From positions 744,001 through 808,000 of the forward strand of contig NZ_JANADK010000001.1 in assembly GCF_024199795.1 (NCBI RefSeq): DNA of 64,000 nt, read 5' to 3'. Origin of the DNA: Bradyrhizobium sp. CCGB01 (GTDB lineage Bacteria; Pseudomonadota; Alphaproteobacteria; Rhizobiales; Xanthobacteraceae). Every line of letters begins with the position of its first letter. The first letter of the stretch is position 1. The notes under the pieces were generated by a model, which searched no databases, was not told the DNA's origin, and was given only the letters and a program-made list of their open reading frames with translations. Both the position numbers and the translations under genes were made by a program. This document shows positions 50,331 to 59,323 of the stretch, piece after piece.

Positions 50331-51542
50331 TCATATGGCGCGCGCAAGCTTTCCCGCTTTCCGGCCGAGCATTTCGAGGAAGGTCTGCTGCGCGGCCGTC
50401 AGCGGCTGGTCCCTCCGATACGTCAGGCCGATCGCGCGCGCGTTGGCGGGAAGCTCGACGGCGAGCGCCTTCAGTCCCTTCGCGAGGGTCTTCAGCTTCG
50501 CGGGCGAATAGGTCAGCAGGGCGACCACGTCGCTGTTCATGACCATCTGCTCGGCGAGCGCGAAGGTGACGATCTCGCAGGTCTGCGATGGCGGCACCAG
50601 TCCCTGTCCGATCAGGAGCTCCTCGAAATAGCGGCGCGTCGGCGTGCCGTGCGGGGCGACGACCCAGTTCTCGCCGACGAGATCCTTCAGCTTGCGGCGG
50701 CCTTTTGCCAGGCGGTGATCCGCGCGCGCGATCACGGCGAAGAATTCGTCGAAGAGATGCCGCTCTTCGAGCACGTCGTAAGGCGGCGGTTCGCGCAGCG
50801 GGCCGATGACGAAATCCAGCTCGCCCTGCCGCAGGCCATCGATCAAGGCGGCGTAACTGCCGGTGACGGCCTGGAGCCGGACGTGCCGGTGACGGCTCAG
50901 CATCTCGCCGAACACTTTAACCACGACGTCCTGCTCAGAGAACGGCAACAGGCCGACGGCGACGCGGCCCGTCACCTTGCCGGACAACGCCTCCAGCTGC
51001 TCCGGCAGCGTCATCACGTCCATCAGCAGCTTTGTGTGTAGGTCGGCCAGGATGACGGCGTCGCCGGTCGCCTTCATGCCCGCGCGCGTACGTTCGAACG
51101 GCGGCCGGCCTGTTGCCGCGGCGATTTTGGCGAGCGCACGGCTGATGTCGGGCTGTGACCGCTCGAGATATTCGGCGGCGGCCGACACGCTGCCGGTCTT
51201 CCTGATCGCGCCGACGGCGCTGAGCAATTCCCAGGCGAGGTGATGGCCGAGATCGACAATGCGGGCGCCGGAGGCCTTGAGCGCCTCCTGTGCGGCCTGG
51301 ATGCTCGACATCATGTGGCGGCAGCGCGCGATGACGATCTCGCCCTGCGAGGTCGGCTCCATGCCGGTCCAGCCGCGCGCGAACAGCTGCTGGTGCAGTC
51401 TGCCTTCGACCTCCGCGATCGAACGCGACAGGCTGCTCTGGCTCGCGTTCAGCTGTTCGCTCGCGCGCGCAAGGCTGGCGTAGCTCGCCACCGCGCTGAT
51501 GACGCGCACCTGCTTGATCGTGAGGAGGGGTGTCCGTTTCAT
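50331..51542 (-). CDS. LysR family regulator with two tandem helix-turn-helix domains
   Basis: A 403-residue regulator, about 100 residues longer than usual. A LysR-type winged helix lies at residues 8-66 (IKQVRVISAVASYASLARAS) and a second one at 102-160 (LLSAVGAIRKTGSVSAAAEYL). The LysR substrate-binding domain follows from about 190. It is divergent from the reductase/oxygenase operon and probably activates it in response to the substrate. The spacer contains a candidate site. Confidence 0.85.
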   Translation of the reverse strand: MKRTPLLTIKQVRVISAVASYASLARASEQLNASQSSLSRSIAEVEGRLHQQLFARGWTGMEPTSQGEIVIARCRHMMSSIQAAQEALKASGARIVDLGHHLAWELLSAVGAIRKTGSVSAAAEYLERSQPDISRALAKIAAATGRPPFERTRAGMKATGDAVILADLHTKLLMDVMTLPEQLEALSGKVTGRVAVGLLPFSEQDVVVKVFGEMLSRHRHVRLQAVTGSYAALIDGLRQGELDFVIGPLREPPPYDVLEERHLFDEFFAVIARADHRLAKGRRKLKDLVGENWVVAPHGTPTRRYFEELLIGQGLVPPSQTCEIVTFALAEQMVMNSDVVALLTYSPAKLKTLAKGLKALAVELPANARAIGLTYRRDQPLTAAQQTFLEMLGRKAGKLARAI

Positions 51543-51595
51543 GGATGCGTCGTGAAGGCCGGGGCGTCGCTACGCTCGGCATAATATTCACATTT

Positions 51596-51620
51596 TGCAA
51601 GGTCTATTTCAAAACCTGCA
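51596..51620. promoter_or_regulatory. Candidate LysR-type site in the divergent spacer
   Basis: TGCAAGGT (51596-51603) and ACCTGCA (51614-51620) form an imperfect inverted repeat ten bases apart, in the 159-base spacer between the LysR gene and the VanB-like gene. The position fits an activator site. Confidence 0.4.
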
Positions 51621-51701
51621 TAATGGCGCCCTGCACGATCCTGCTAGCTAGAGACCATAATCATCGCGACACCGGCGTACCGGCGTTGCGCGGGAGGTCT
51701 C

Positions 51702-52673
51702 ATGGCCGGCAAGGGTATCGATGCCGTCGTGCTGGCGCGACGCGCGCTGACCGGCCGCATCGCCGAGTTCTGCATCGGGCGCGCGGACGGCCGCCCTTTG
51801 CCGATGGCCGAATCCGGCAGCCATATCGAGCTGCATTTCGGCGGCGGTGAGCATCGTTTCGTCCGGCACTACTCCATCGTCGGTCCGCTCACGCTTCGCG
51901 ATGAGCCCGAGCCGTTCTGGCGCATCGCCGTGCAGCGGGAGAATCGCGCGCGCGGCTCCGCATACATTCACGACACTTTCCGCGCCGGCACGGCATTGAC
52001 GCTCTCTCGTCCGATCAACGCCTTCCGGCTGGCGCGCCATCAGGCGGGCACGCTGTTGGTCGCCGGCGGCATCGGCGTCACGCCCATGCTCGCGATGGCG
52101 CGTTCGCTGCGGCTGCGGAACGTCGACTTCTCGATGTTTTACGCCGGGCAGGATTGCTCCACGATGGCTTACGTCGACGAGCTGCAAGGCCTGTGCGGCG
52201 ATCGGTTGAGCCTTCATGAAAGCAACCGCGACGGCATTCCCGATCTCGTCAGGCTGCTGTCCGGCCAACCTGCCGAGACCGTCGTCTATGTCTGCGGCCC
52301 CGTAGCGATGATCGAGGCGCTGCGCGAAGCTGCCTCCGCCCTCGGCTGGCGCAAGGAGCGCGTCCGCTTCGAAGTGTTCAACGCCGCCCACAGGCCCGAT
52401 GACGGTGACTTCGAGGTGCGGCTATCCACCGGCCGCCGCGTCAAGGTCGGTGCCGGAACGACCATCCTCGACGCGCTCGAGCGTGCCGGCGTCGATACCT
52501 TGTCGAGCTGCCGGCGCGGCGAATGCGGTCTCTGCGTCACCGACGTCGCGGCTTGTGACGGCGAGCTCGACCATCGCGACCGCTATTTCAGCGACGAGGA
52601 GCACCGCGCGAACAGGCAGATCGCGATCTGCTGCTCGCGGATCACTGGCCGCGCGCTGGCGCTCAACGTCTAG
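51702..52673 (+). CDS. VanB-like oxidoreductase (PDR family)
   Basis: A 323-residue electron-transfer protein that passes electrons from NAD(P)H through flavin and a plant-type 2Fe-2S cluster to an oxygenase. The flavin and NAD segments include RHYSIVG, LVAGGIGVTPMLAMA and VYVCGPVAMIEAL; the C-terminal cluster ligands are in SCRRGECGLC (C-x4-C-x2-C). It sits next to a Rieske oxygenase, for which it should be the reductase. Confidence 0.9.
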   Translation: MAGKGIDAVVLARRALTGRIAEFCIGRADGRPLPMAESGSHIELHFGGGEHRFVRHYSIVGPLTLRDEPEPFWRIAVQRENRARGSAYIHDTFRAGTALTLSRPINAFRLARHQAGTLLVAGGIGVTPMLAMARSLRLRNVDFSMFYAGQDCSTMAYVDELQGLCGDRLSLHESNRDGIPDLVRLLSGQPAETVVYVCGPVAMIEALREAASALGWRKERVRFEVFNAAHRPDDGDFEVRLSTGRRVKVGAGTTILDALERAGVDTLSSCRRGECGLCVTDVAACDGELDHRDRYFSDEEHRANRQIAICCSRITGRALALNV

Positions 52674-52696
52674 CCCCCAAGGAAGGTTGAAAGCCG

Positions 52697-53803
52697 ATGG
52701 ATACGATCGACCTGTCCCGACCGACCGATGAGGCCGTCTTCGCCGCGATGGAGCCGCGAGAGCCCGGCGACTTCGCCAACCATGCCACGCCCCTGATCCG
52801 CAATTGCTGGTACGCCTGCGCGCGTGCGGGCGAGATCGGCCGCACGCCGCTGGCCCGAAAGCTGCTCGGCATTGACGTGGCATTGTTCCGGACCGCAGCC
52901 GGCGCGCCCGTCGCGATGCGCAATCGCTGCCCGCACCGGTCGTTTCCGCTCGCACGCGGCAAGCTGGTCGGCGATCGTCTGGTCTGCGGTTATCATGGCA
53001 TGGAGTTCGGACCCGACGGCGTCTGTGCGCACATGCCCGCGCTCACGCAGGCGCCTGCGACCGCGACCGTCCAGACCTACCCGATCGTGGATCGCGGTCC
53101 CCTGACCTGGATCTGGATGGGCGCGCCCGATCTCGCCGACGAGGCGTTGATCCCTGACACGTCGTGGCTCAGCGATCCCGCGTGGGGCACCGTGACCGGC
53201 AGCTTCCACATCAAGTCCGACTACGTGGCGATGCACGAAAACCTCATCGACCAGACCCACTTTCCGTTCCTGCATCCGGGCACGGTGGGCACGCCGGAAT
53301 ATGCGCGTTCGAAGCTCAGCGTCTCCACGGAGAATAACCAGGTCGTGATCCGCCGCGAATTGAAGGATGCGCCGCCGCCGGGCGTCTACGGCAAGCCGGC
53401 CGACATCATGCACAAGCGGGTCGACCGCGCGTCCGAGGCGCGCTTCGTCTCGCCGGCGCTGCACACCGCCTTTGCCAGCGTGCGCGATGGCGCGCCCGAT
53501 CCGGGGCAGCCCTCGCTCTATCGCTACAACATCACTCACGTCTTCACGCCGGAGACCAACAATTCGATCCACTACTGGTGGTTCAACTCGCGCGACTATC
53601 GCCCCGGCGACCCCGAGATCGACAAGTTCATGTTCGAGGCGCATTCGCAGGCCTATCACGAGGATGTCGAGGCGCTCGAATGGATCAACGAGGTGGTGCG
53701 AACCGATGGCGAAGCGCAGTTCGACCTGAGCTTTGCGCCCGACAAGCCGGGCCTGATGGCCCGCCGCATCATGTATCGCCTGTCGGCGAAGGAAGCGCGC
53801 TGA
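52697..53803 (+). CDS. Rieske non-haem iron oxygenase, VanA-like
   Basis: A 368-residue oxygenase component. The Rieske ligands are in CPHRSFPLARG and CGYHG (C-x-H and C-x2-H), and the mononuclear iron ligands are in DQTHFPFLH plus a later Asp. It resembles vanillate O-demethylase (VanA), but related enzymes demethylate many methoxy or methylamino compounds, so the substrate is not defined. It is preceded by its reductase. Confidence 0.9.
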   Translation: MDTIDLSRPTDEAVFAAMEPREPGDFANHATPLIRNCWYACARAGEIGRTPLARKLLGIDVALFRTAAGAPVAMRNRCPHRSFPLARGKLVGDRLVCGYHGMEFGPDGVCAHMPALTQAPATATVQTYPIVDRGPLTWIWMGAPDLADEALIPDTSWLSDPAWGTVTGSFHIKSDYVAMHENLIDQTHFPFLHPGTVGTPEYARSKLSVSTENNQVVIRRELKDAPPPGVYGKPADIMHKRVDRASEARFVSPALHTAFASVRDGAPDPGQPSLYRYNITHVFTPETNNSIHYWWFNSRDYRPGDPEIDKFMFEAHSQAYHEDVEALEWINEVVRTDGEAQFDLSFAPDKPGLMARRIMYRLSAKEAR

Positions 53804-53857
53804 GCGTAGCGCAGCCGCGTTCCGATGACAAAAAACAACACTGCAAGGGAGGGACAA

Positions 53858-55063
53858 GTGAGGAAGCAATTGAAGAAGAAACTGAAGAGGAAATTGAAGT
53901 CCTGGAGCATCGCTGCAATGGCGACTCTGGGAATGGCCGCGGCGGCTCATGCCGCGGATCCCGTCAAGATCGGCGTGATCATCCCGATGACCGGACCGTT
54001 CCAGTCGAACGGTAAGCAGATCGAAGCGGCGATCAAGGCCTACACCAAGGAGAAGGGCGACACCGTCGCTGGCCGCAAGATCGAGTTCATCCTCCGCGAC
54101 GATCGCGGCGCGCCTGACAACGCCAACAGGTTCGCCCAGGAGCTGATTGCGCAGGACCGCGTCGCGATCCTGACCGGGTTCGGCAACACGCCTGCCGCGC
54201 TCTCGGCCGCTGCGTTTGCCGCCAAGGCCAAGGTGCCGCAGGTGATCATGGTCGCCGCGACGTCGTCGATCGTCGAGAAGTCGCCCTATGTCGTGCGCAC
54301 CTCGCAATCGATCCCGCAGATCGCCAGCGTCATCGGCCAGTGGGCACCGAAATCGGGCCCGAAGACCTTTGTGAGCATCGTCTCCGAATACGGTCCGGGC
54401 CTCGATGCCGAAGAATGGTTCGCCAAGACCGTCGAGGCGCATGGCGGCCGCGTGATCGAAAAGCTCAAGGTCCCGCTCGCCAATCCCGACTTCGCGCCGT
54501 TCCTCCAGCGCGCGGCCGATGCCAAGCCGGAAGCTCTCTTCGTGTTCGTTCCGACCGGTGCTGGCGGCAACTTCATGAAGCAGTTCGTCGAGCGCGGCCT
54601 CGACAAGGCCGGGATGAAGCTGGTCGCGATGTCCGACCTCACCGACGACGATCTCCTCAACAACATGGGCGATGCCGCCCTCGGCGCCATCACCGGCGGC
54701 CCCTATTCGGCAAGCCACGATTCGCCCGAGAACAAGGCGTTCGTCGCGCAGTTCAAGGCCGCCAATCCCGGCATGCGCCCGAACGTCGTCGCTGTCGGTG
54801 CGTGGGACGCGCTCGAGCTCATCTATCGTGCCGTGGAGGCGACCAAGGGCGACACCAATGGTGACGCTCTCCTCGCCGCGATGAAAGGGCAGAGCTGGAA
54901 CAGCCCGCGCGGACCGATTTCGATCGATCCCGCAACGCGCGACATCATCCAGAACATCTACATGCGGAAGGTCGAGCGTCACGACGGCGAACTCTACAAC
55001 ATGGAGTTCGAGACCTTTCCGAACGTGAAAGACCCGGCGCATGGAGCGTCGGAATCGAAATGA
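53858..55063 (+). CDS. Branched-chain-type ABC substrate-binding protein
   Basis: A 401-residue periplasmic binding protein of the LivJ type. The GTG at 53858 is preceded by GGGAGG and opens an unusually basic n-region (KQLKKKLKRKLKS), followed by a hydrophobic core and an AHA cleavage site near residue 32. The mature chain starts PVKIGVIIPMTGPFQSNGK. No permease or ATPase genes are next to it, so it must work with transporter parts elsewhere. It probably binds the operon's substrate. Its stop overlaps the next start (ATGA). Confidence 0.86.
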   Translation: MRKQLKKKLKRKLKSWSIAAMATLGMAAAAHAADPVKIGVIIPMTGPFQSNGKQIEAAIKAYTKEKGDTVAGRKIEFILRDDRGAPDNANRFAQELIAQDRVAILTGFGNTPAALSAAAFAAKAKVPQVIMVAATSSIVEKSPYVVRTSQSIPQIASVIGQWAPKSGPKTFVSIVSEYGPGLDAEEWFAKTVEAHGGRVIEKLKVPLANPDFAPFLQRAADAKPEALFVFVPTGAGGNFMKQFVERGLDKAGMKLVAMSDLTDDDLLNNMGDAALGAITGGPYSASHDSPENKAFVAQFKAANPGMRPNVVAVGAWDALELIYRAVEATKGDTNGDALLAAMKGQSWNSPRGPISIDPATRDIIQNIYMRKVERHDGELYNMEFETFPNVKDPAHGASESK

Positions 55064-56196
55064 TCGACCGAGGTCCCATGACGAACGTCTCCCTGAACGC
55101 CCCGGTCCGCGCCGACACCGTCGGCAGCTTGCTCCGTCCGGACGGTCTCCATGCCGCGCGCCGACGTTTCGATCTCGGCGAGATCGATGCGGCTGCGCTG
55201 CATGAGATCGAGGATCAGGCGATCGCCGATGTCATCGCCTATCAGGAGGGGATCGGGCTCCCCGTCGTCACCGACGGGGAGTTCCGGCGCGAAAACTGGT
55301 GGATCGATTTCGTCCGCAAGCTCGAAGGCGTCGAGATCGTCGCTGGCGGCGGGACGGCGTTTGCAACCAATGAGGCGCCGCGATACGTGCCGAAATCGGT
55401 GCGGGTCTCGGGGCGGGTCGGCGCGGCCGGACCGATCCTGGTCGACGACTTCCGCTTCGTCCGGAAGAACGCCAGGGCCATCGCCAAGATCGCGGTGCCG
55501 TCGCCGACACGGCTGCACTTTCATGGCGGCCGCAAGTCGGTCTCGATCGAAGTCTATCCAGATATCGAGGCCTTCTTCGCCGATGTTGCAGCGGTCTACC
55601 GCCGCGAGATCGCCGCGCTGGAAGCGGCCGGCTGCCGCTACATCCAGATCGACGATCCCCTGCTCAGCTACTTTCTCGATCCCCATCTGCGGGCCGAAAT
55701 CGTCACCGACGGCGATGATCCCGATACGCGGCTGCGGCGCTACATCCGCCTGATCAACGACTGCATCGCGGAGCGCTCTGCGGCGACGACGATCGGCATC
55801 CATATCTGCCGCGGTAACGCGCGCAGCACCTGGCTGGCGGAGGGCACGTATGAAGGGCTCGCCGATACCTGCTTTGCGCTGCTCAACGTCGATCGCTTCC
55901 TGCTCGAATATGACGATGAACGAAGCGGCTCGTTCGCGCCGCTTCGTTTCATGCCGAAAAGCAAGCAGGTCGTGCTCGGCCTGGTTACGACCAAGCATGC
56001 CCGGCTCGAGGACAAGGATGCCCTGAAGCGGCGGCTGGATGAGGCCGCCAGGCTGATCGATCCGTCGTTCCTCGCGCTCAGTCCGCAATGCGGCTTCGCC
56101 AGCGTGGTCGAAGGCAATCTGATCACCGAAGCCGACCAGCGCGCCAAGCTGGCGTTGGTGGTGCAGACGGCAAGGGAGTATTGGGACGCGGCGTAA
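55060..56196 (+). CDS. MetE-like zinc methyltransferase (cobalamin-independent type)
   Basis: A 378-residue protein matching only the C-terminal catalytic half of MetE. The zinc ligands can be placed at H248 and C250 (IGIHICRGN), E283 (LLEYDDE) and C344 (LSPQCGF). The N-terminal folate-binding half is missing, as in YxjG-type and other core methyltransferases, so it may use a different methyl donor. In this operon it could take a methyl group from a demethylated or methylated substrate. It could also be a plain methionine synthase variant. Confidence 0.84.
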   Translation: MIDRGPMTNVSLNAPVRADTVGSLLRPDGLHAARRRFDLGEIDAAALHEIEDQAIADVIAYQEGIGLPVVTDGEFRRENWWIDFVRKLEGVEIVAGGGTAFATNEAPRYVPKSVRVSGRVGAAGPILVDDFRFVRKNARAIAKIAVPSPTRLHFHGGRKSVSIEVYPDIEAFFADVAAVYRREIAALEAAGCRYIQIDDPLLSYFLDPHLRAEIVTDGDDPDTRLRRYIRLINDCIAERSAATTIGIHICRGNARSTWLAEGTYEGLADTCFALLNVDRFLLEYDDERSGSFAPLRFMPKSKQVVLGLVTTKHARLEDKDALKRRLDEAARLIDPSFLALSPQCGFASVVEGNLITEADQRAKLALVVQTAREYWDAA

Positions 56197-56223
56197 GGGG
56201 GCGAATGAAGCGCGAGCAGGGGG

Positions 56224-56757
56224 CTACTTCACCGGCCGCTTCTCGAGCTTCCTGGCCAAGGTGCGCCGATGCATCCCCAGCCTCCGCGCCGCCTCCGAGA
56301 TGTTAAAGTCCGTCTCGATCAGCGTCTGGTGGATGCGCTCCCATTCCAGCGTCTTGATCGAGGTCGGGCGGGCATCGAGTGCGACCTCGGCGTTGCCTTC
56401 GGCCTTGTTGAAGGCGGCCTCGATGTCGTCGGTGTTCGACGGCTTTGCCAGGTAGTGACAGGCGCCCAGCTTGATCGCCTCGACGGCGGTGGAGATGCTG
56501 GCAAAGCCCGTCAGCACCACGATCAGCATCTCCGGATCGTGCGTGTGCAGCAGCTCGACGCAGGCGAGCCCGGAGGCGCCGCCGAGCTTGAGATCGACCA
56601 CGGCATGGCCGAAGGATCGCTCCTCCAGAACTTTGCGCACCTCTTCGATCGAAGCTGCGAGGACGACCTCGTAGCCGCGGCGCTCGAACGAGCGCTTCAG
56701 CGTGCGCGCGAAGCCGGCATCGTCCTCGACGACGATGAGCGAACGGTCAGGCGTCAA
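56224..56757 (-). CDS. regR: Response regulator RegR (ActR/PrrA type)
   Basis: A 177-residue redox response regulator. The phosphorylation site is D55, with T83 and K105 completing the receiver, and a Fis-type helix-turn-helix lies at about 137-172 (NISEAARRLGMHRRTLARKL), nearly invariant in the RegA/ActR/PrrA family. It controls respiratory and nitrogen-fixation genes in related bacteria. The only in-frame start that overlaps the regS end by 11 bases is TTG at 56757; it is unusual but plausible. Confidence 0.92.
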   Translation of the reverse strand: MTPDRSLIVVEDDAGFARTLKRSFERRGYEVVLAASIEEVRKVLEERSFGHAVVDLKLGGASGLACVELLHTHDPEMLIVVLTGFASISTAVEAIKLGACHYLAKPSNTDDIEAAFNKAEGNAEVALDARPTSIKTLEWERIHQTLIETDFNISEAARRLGMHRRTLARKLEKRPVK

Positions 56758-58126
56758 ATTGACCTCCGATCGCGAGCGTTGCGAGCGGCAGGGTGAGGCG
56801 GACGGTGGCGCCGCGCTTCCTGTGGTTCTCGGCGGTCACGGTGCCGCCGAGCTTGCGCACGACGTTCATCACCAGGAACAGGCCGAGCCCGCCGCCGGCG
56901 CGGCCCTTGCTCGAGTGATAGGGCTTCCCGAGCTGCGCCAGCATCTCCGGCGCAAAGCCCGGGCCGCGGTCGCTGATCGACAGCACGAGATTGTCGCCCT
57001 CGCGCTCGGCCAGCAGCTCGACCCATTCACGCGAGACCTCATAGGCATTGTCGAGCACGTTGAAGATCACCTGCTTCAGCGCGATGTCCGAGACGATGGC
57101 GACGTCCTCGCCGAAAGTATTGACGAAATAGAGCGTGCGCGCCGAGCGGGCGTCGCGCCACTCGTCCACCAGCGCGGTGACGAAGGCCGTCACCGTCGTC
57201 GGCGAGGAACCTTCGCCGCGCGCCTCGCCCGCCGACACCAGGATGCCCGTCACGATGGTCTTGCAGCGTTGCAGCGAGGTTTCCATCTCCGCGAGATCCT
57301 CGGCAAGCTCCTGGTCGGCGGCGAGATCGGGCATGCGGCGCCAGTCGCTGAGAATGACCGACAGCGAGGCGAGCGGCGTGCCGAGCTCATGCGCCGCGCC
57401 GGAGGCGAGCAGGCCCATGCGGACGATGTGGTCCTGCTCGGCCGCGTGCTGGCGCAAGGCCGCCAGATGCGCATCGCGCTCGCGCAAATTCCTGTTGATG
57501 CGGGTGACGAACACCACCAGCAGCACCGCGTTGAGAACGAAGCCCAGCAGCATGCCTGCCACGGTGAGGCTGTAGGTCTCGCTGATCGGGTTCGGCGGCA
57601 GGTCGAGCGGCCGGTACGCCAGGGTCAACCAGACGAAACTCGCACAGGTCAGCGCGACCAGCGACCAGGTCGAGCGACCATCGAGCAGCACCGCGCCGAG
57701 GGTGACCTGGAGCAGGAACAGCGAGGTGAAGGGATTGGTGGCGCCGCCGCTGAGGTAAAGCTGCGCGGTCAGCGCGGCGACGTCGAGCATCAAGGCGACC
57801 AGCAGCTCGTTGTTGGTGATCGCGGCGCGATGGCGCACCCAGACGAGGCTGGAGACGTTGAGCAGCACGAGCGCGCCGATCACCGCGCCCATCCGTTCCA
57901 ATGGCAGGGGAATACCCAGGCCAAAATGCACGCCGCCGATGGTCACGATCTGGCCGACCACCGCGGTCCAGCGCAGCTGGATCAGCAGCGCCATGTTCTT
58001 GCGGTTGGTCTCGTCGTCGGTCGGCGCAACGCCGATCAGCTCGCTGCGCACGTCCGCCTGCGATTGCAGCGTGACGGCGTCATGCGTCTTCCCGTCGTCA
58101 GGTCTGCTCGACGATCGTTCCAGCAT
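56747..58126 (-). CDS. regS: Redox sensor histidine kinase RegS (PrrB/RegB type)
   Basis: A 459-residue membrane kinase. About six hydrophobic segments (residues 50-210) include the quinone-binding motif GGATNPF (127-133). The phosphorylated histidine is H246 in AAHELGTPL, and the redox-active cysteine region has QRC (C288), as in RegB. The kinase core ends with DRGPGFAPEM and GGLGLFLV. It senses the redox state of the quinone pool and phosphorylates RegR. The start at 58126 overlaps the SURF1 gene by 29 bases. Confidence 0.93.
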   Translation of the reverse strand: MLERSSSRPDDGKTHDAVTLQSQADVRSELIGVAPTDDETNRKNMALLIQLRWTAVVGQIVTIGGVHFGLGIPLPLERMGAVIGALVLLNVSSLVWVRHRAAITNNELLVALMLDVAALTAQLYLSGGATNPFTSLFLLQVTLGAVLLDGRSTWSLVALTCASFVWLTLAYRPLDLPPNPISETYSLTVAGMLLGFVLNAVLLVVFVTRINRNLRERDAHLAALRQHAAEQDHIVRMGLLASGAAHELGTPLASLSVILSDWRRMPDLAADQELAEDLAEMETSLQRCKTIVTGILVSAGEARGEGSSPTTVTAFVTALVDEWRDARSARTLYFVNTFGEDVAIVSDIALKQVIFNVLDNAYEVSREWVELLAEREGDNLVLSISDRGPGFAPEMLAQLGKPYHSSKGRAGGGLGLFLVMNVVRKLGGTVTAENHRKRGATVRLTLPLATLAIGGQFDA

Positions 58127-58946
58127 CTGATCCCGTCCTGCGGGTGACAGCGTCCGAGCCGCCGTCCGGTTCGTGGACGAAGCGCTTGCGGCGGAACAGC
58201 CCGCCGCCGAATGTGACGAAAAGTTTACCCGCCAGCATGAACGCCAGGGCAAACCACGTCAGCGCGTAGATCAGGTGGTTATTGGGAAAGGCGACCACGG
58301 TCAATCCGCCGATTGGACCGGGGCCGGATTGTGATCCGGCGTCGGCATCGACGAAGAAGGGCGCGACGTTTTCGAGACCGCGTGCCGCCGCAATCGCGGC
58401 GACATCCCGCGAATACCAGCGGTTGTGCTGGGGCACGTTATTCCGGAGGAATCCGCCCTTCGGCTCGCTCATGCGGAGCAGGCCCGTGATCTCGACCTGG
58501 CCGTCCGGATTGCCGTTCTGGCGCGTCGATGCGTCGCGCCGCTCGGTCGGCACGAAGCCGCGATTGACCAGGACCTGTGTGCCGTCGCGGCGCTGAAGCG
58601 GCGTCAGCACCCAATAGCCCGGGCCTTCCTCGGTGACGGCTTGGACCAGCGTCTCGCGGTCATGCAGGAAGCGGCCGGCGACGCTGACGTGCCTGTATTC
58701 GTCGTTCGCGGCGGTGACCGCGGGCCACGCCGCAGGCGAGGCGAGCGGCTGGGCCGGGGCATGGACGCGCTGCTCGACGCGGTCGATCAGCGCCAGCTTC
58801 CAGGCGCGGCGCTCGACCTGCCAGACGCCGAGCGCGATCAGAAGTGAAAAGGCCGTGAGCGAGAGGACCGTGAGCCACAGGGACGGGCGCGCAGCCTTGT
58901 GGCGCGCGCCCGTTGCCTTGCTCGTCACGGTCCCGGGTTCGCTCAC
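58098..58946 (-). CDS. SURF1 family oxidase assembly protein
   Basis: A 282-residue protein of the SURF1 family, needed for heme insertion into haem-copper oxidases. Membrane segments lie near the N-terminus (about 23-43) and C-terminus (about 235-255), with the QVERRAWK and NNHLIYALTWFALA motifs typical of the family. The GTG start at 58946 overlaps the cyoD stop. Paracoccus has separate SURF1 proteins for the quinol and cytochrome c oxidases; this one sits with the quinol oxidase. Confidence 0.9.
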   Translation of the reverse strand: MSEPGTVTSKATGARHKAARPSLWLTVLSLTAFSLLIALGVWQVERRAWKLALIDRVEQRVHAPAQPLASPAAWPAVTAANDEYRHVSVAGRFLHDRETLVQAVTEEGPGYWVLTPLQRRDGTQVLVNRGFVPTERRDASTRQNGNPDGQVEITGLLRMSEPKGGFLRNNVPQHNRWYSRDVAAIAAARGLENVAPFFVDADAGSQSGPGPIGGLTVVAFPNNHLIYALTWFALAFMLAGKLFVTFGGGLFRRKRFVHEPDGGSDAVTRRTGSDAGTIVEQT

Positions 58947-59323
58947 TTCATTCCGCTCATCTGGTGGATCGGCATCATGTTGCTGTTGAGGTGGTTCATC
59001 ACCCACAGCGAACCGGACAGCGCGATCACCACCATGACGATGGTGAAGATCAGCGCCATCATGCTCCAGCCGTTCTCGGACGTCGTGTTCATGTGCAGGA
59101 AGTAGACCATGTGCACGACGATCTGAACGACCGCGAAGGCCATGATGACCAGCGCGGTGATCTGCTTGCTCGGCAGCGCGCCGCTCATCACCAGCCAGAA
59201 TGGGATTGCGGTGAGCACGACCGAGAGCACGAAGCCGAGCATGTAGGTCGAGAACGAGCCGTGGGCGTGGCTGTCGCCGTGGTGATGATCGCCCGCGTGG
59301 GCGGCGTGGGTATCGGTGTTCAT
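58943..59323 (-). CDS. cyoD: Cytochrome o ubiquinol oxidase subunit IV
   Basis: A 126-residue subunit with three membrane helices, a His-rich N-terminus (HAAHAGDHHHGDSHAHG) and the typical VVQIVVHMVYFLHM segment. It supports assembly and copper binding of the oxidase. Start ATG 59323 overlaps the cyoC stop (ATGA) and its stop overlaps the SURF1 start (GTGA). Confidence 0.93.
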   Translation of the reverse strand: MNTDTHAAHAGDHHHGDSHAHGSFSTYMLGFVLSVVLTAIPFWLVMSGALPSKQITALVIMAFAVVQIVVHMVYFLHMNTTSENGWSMMALIFTIVMVVIALSGSLWVMNHLNSNMMPIHQMSGMK

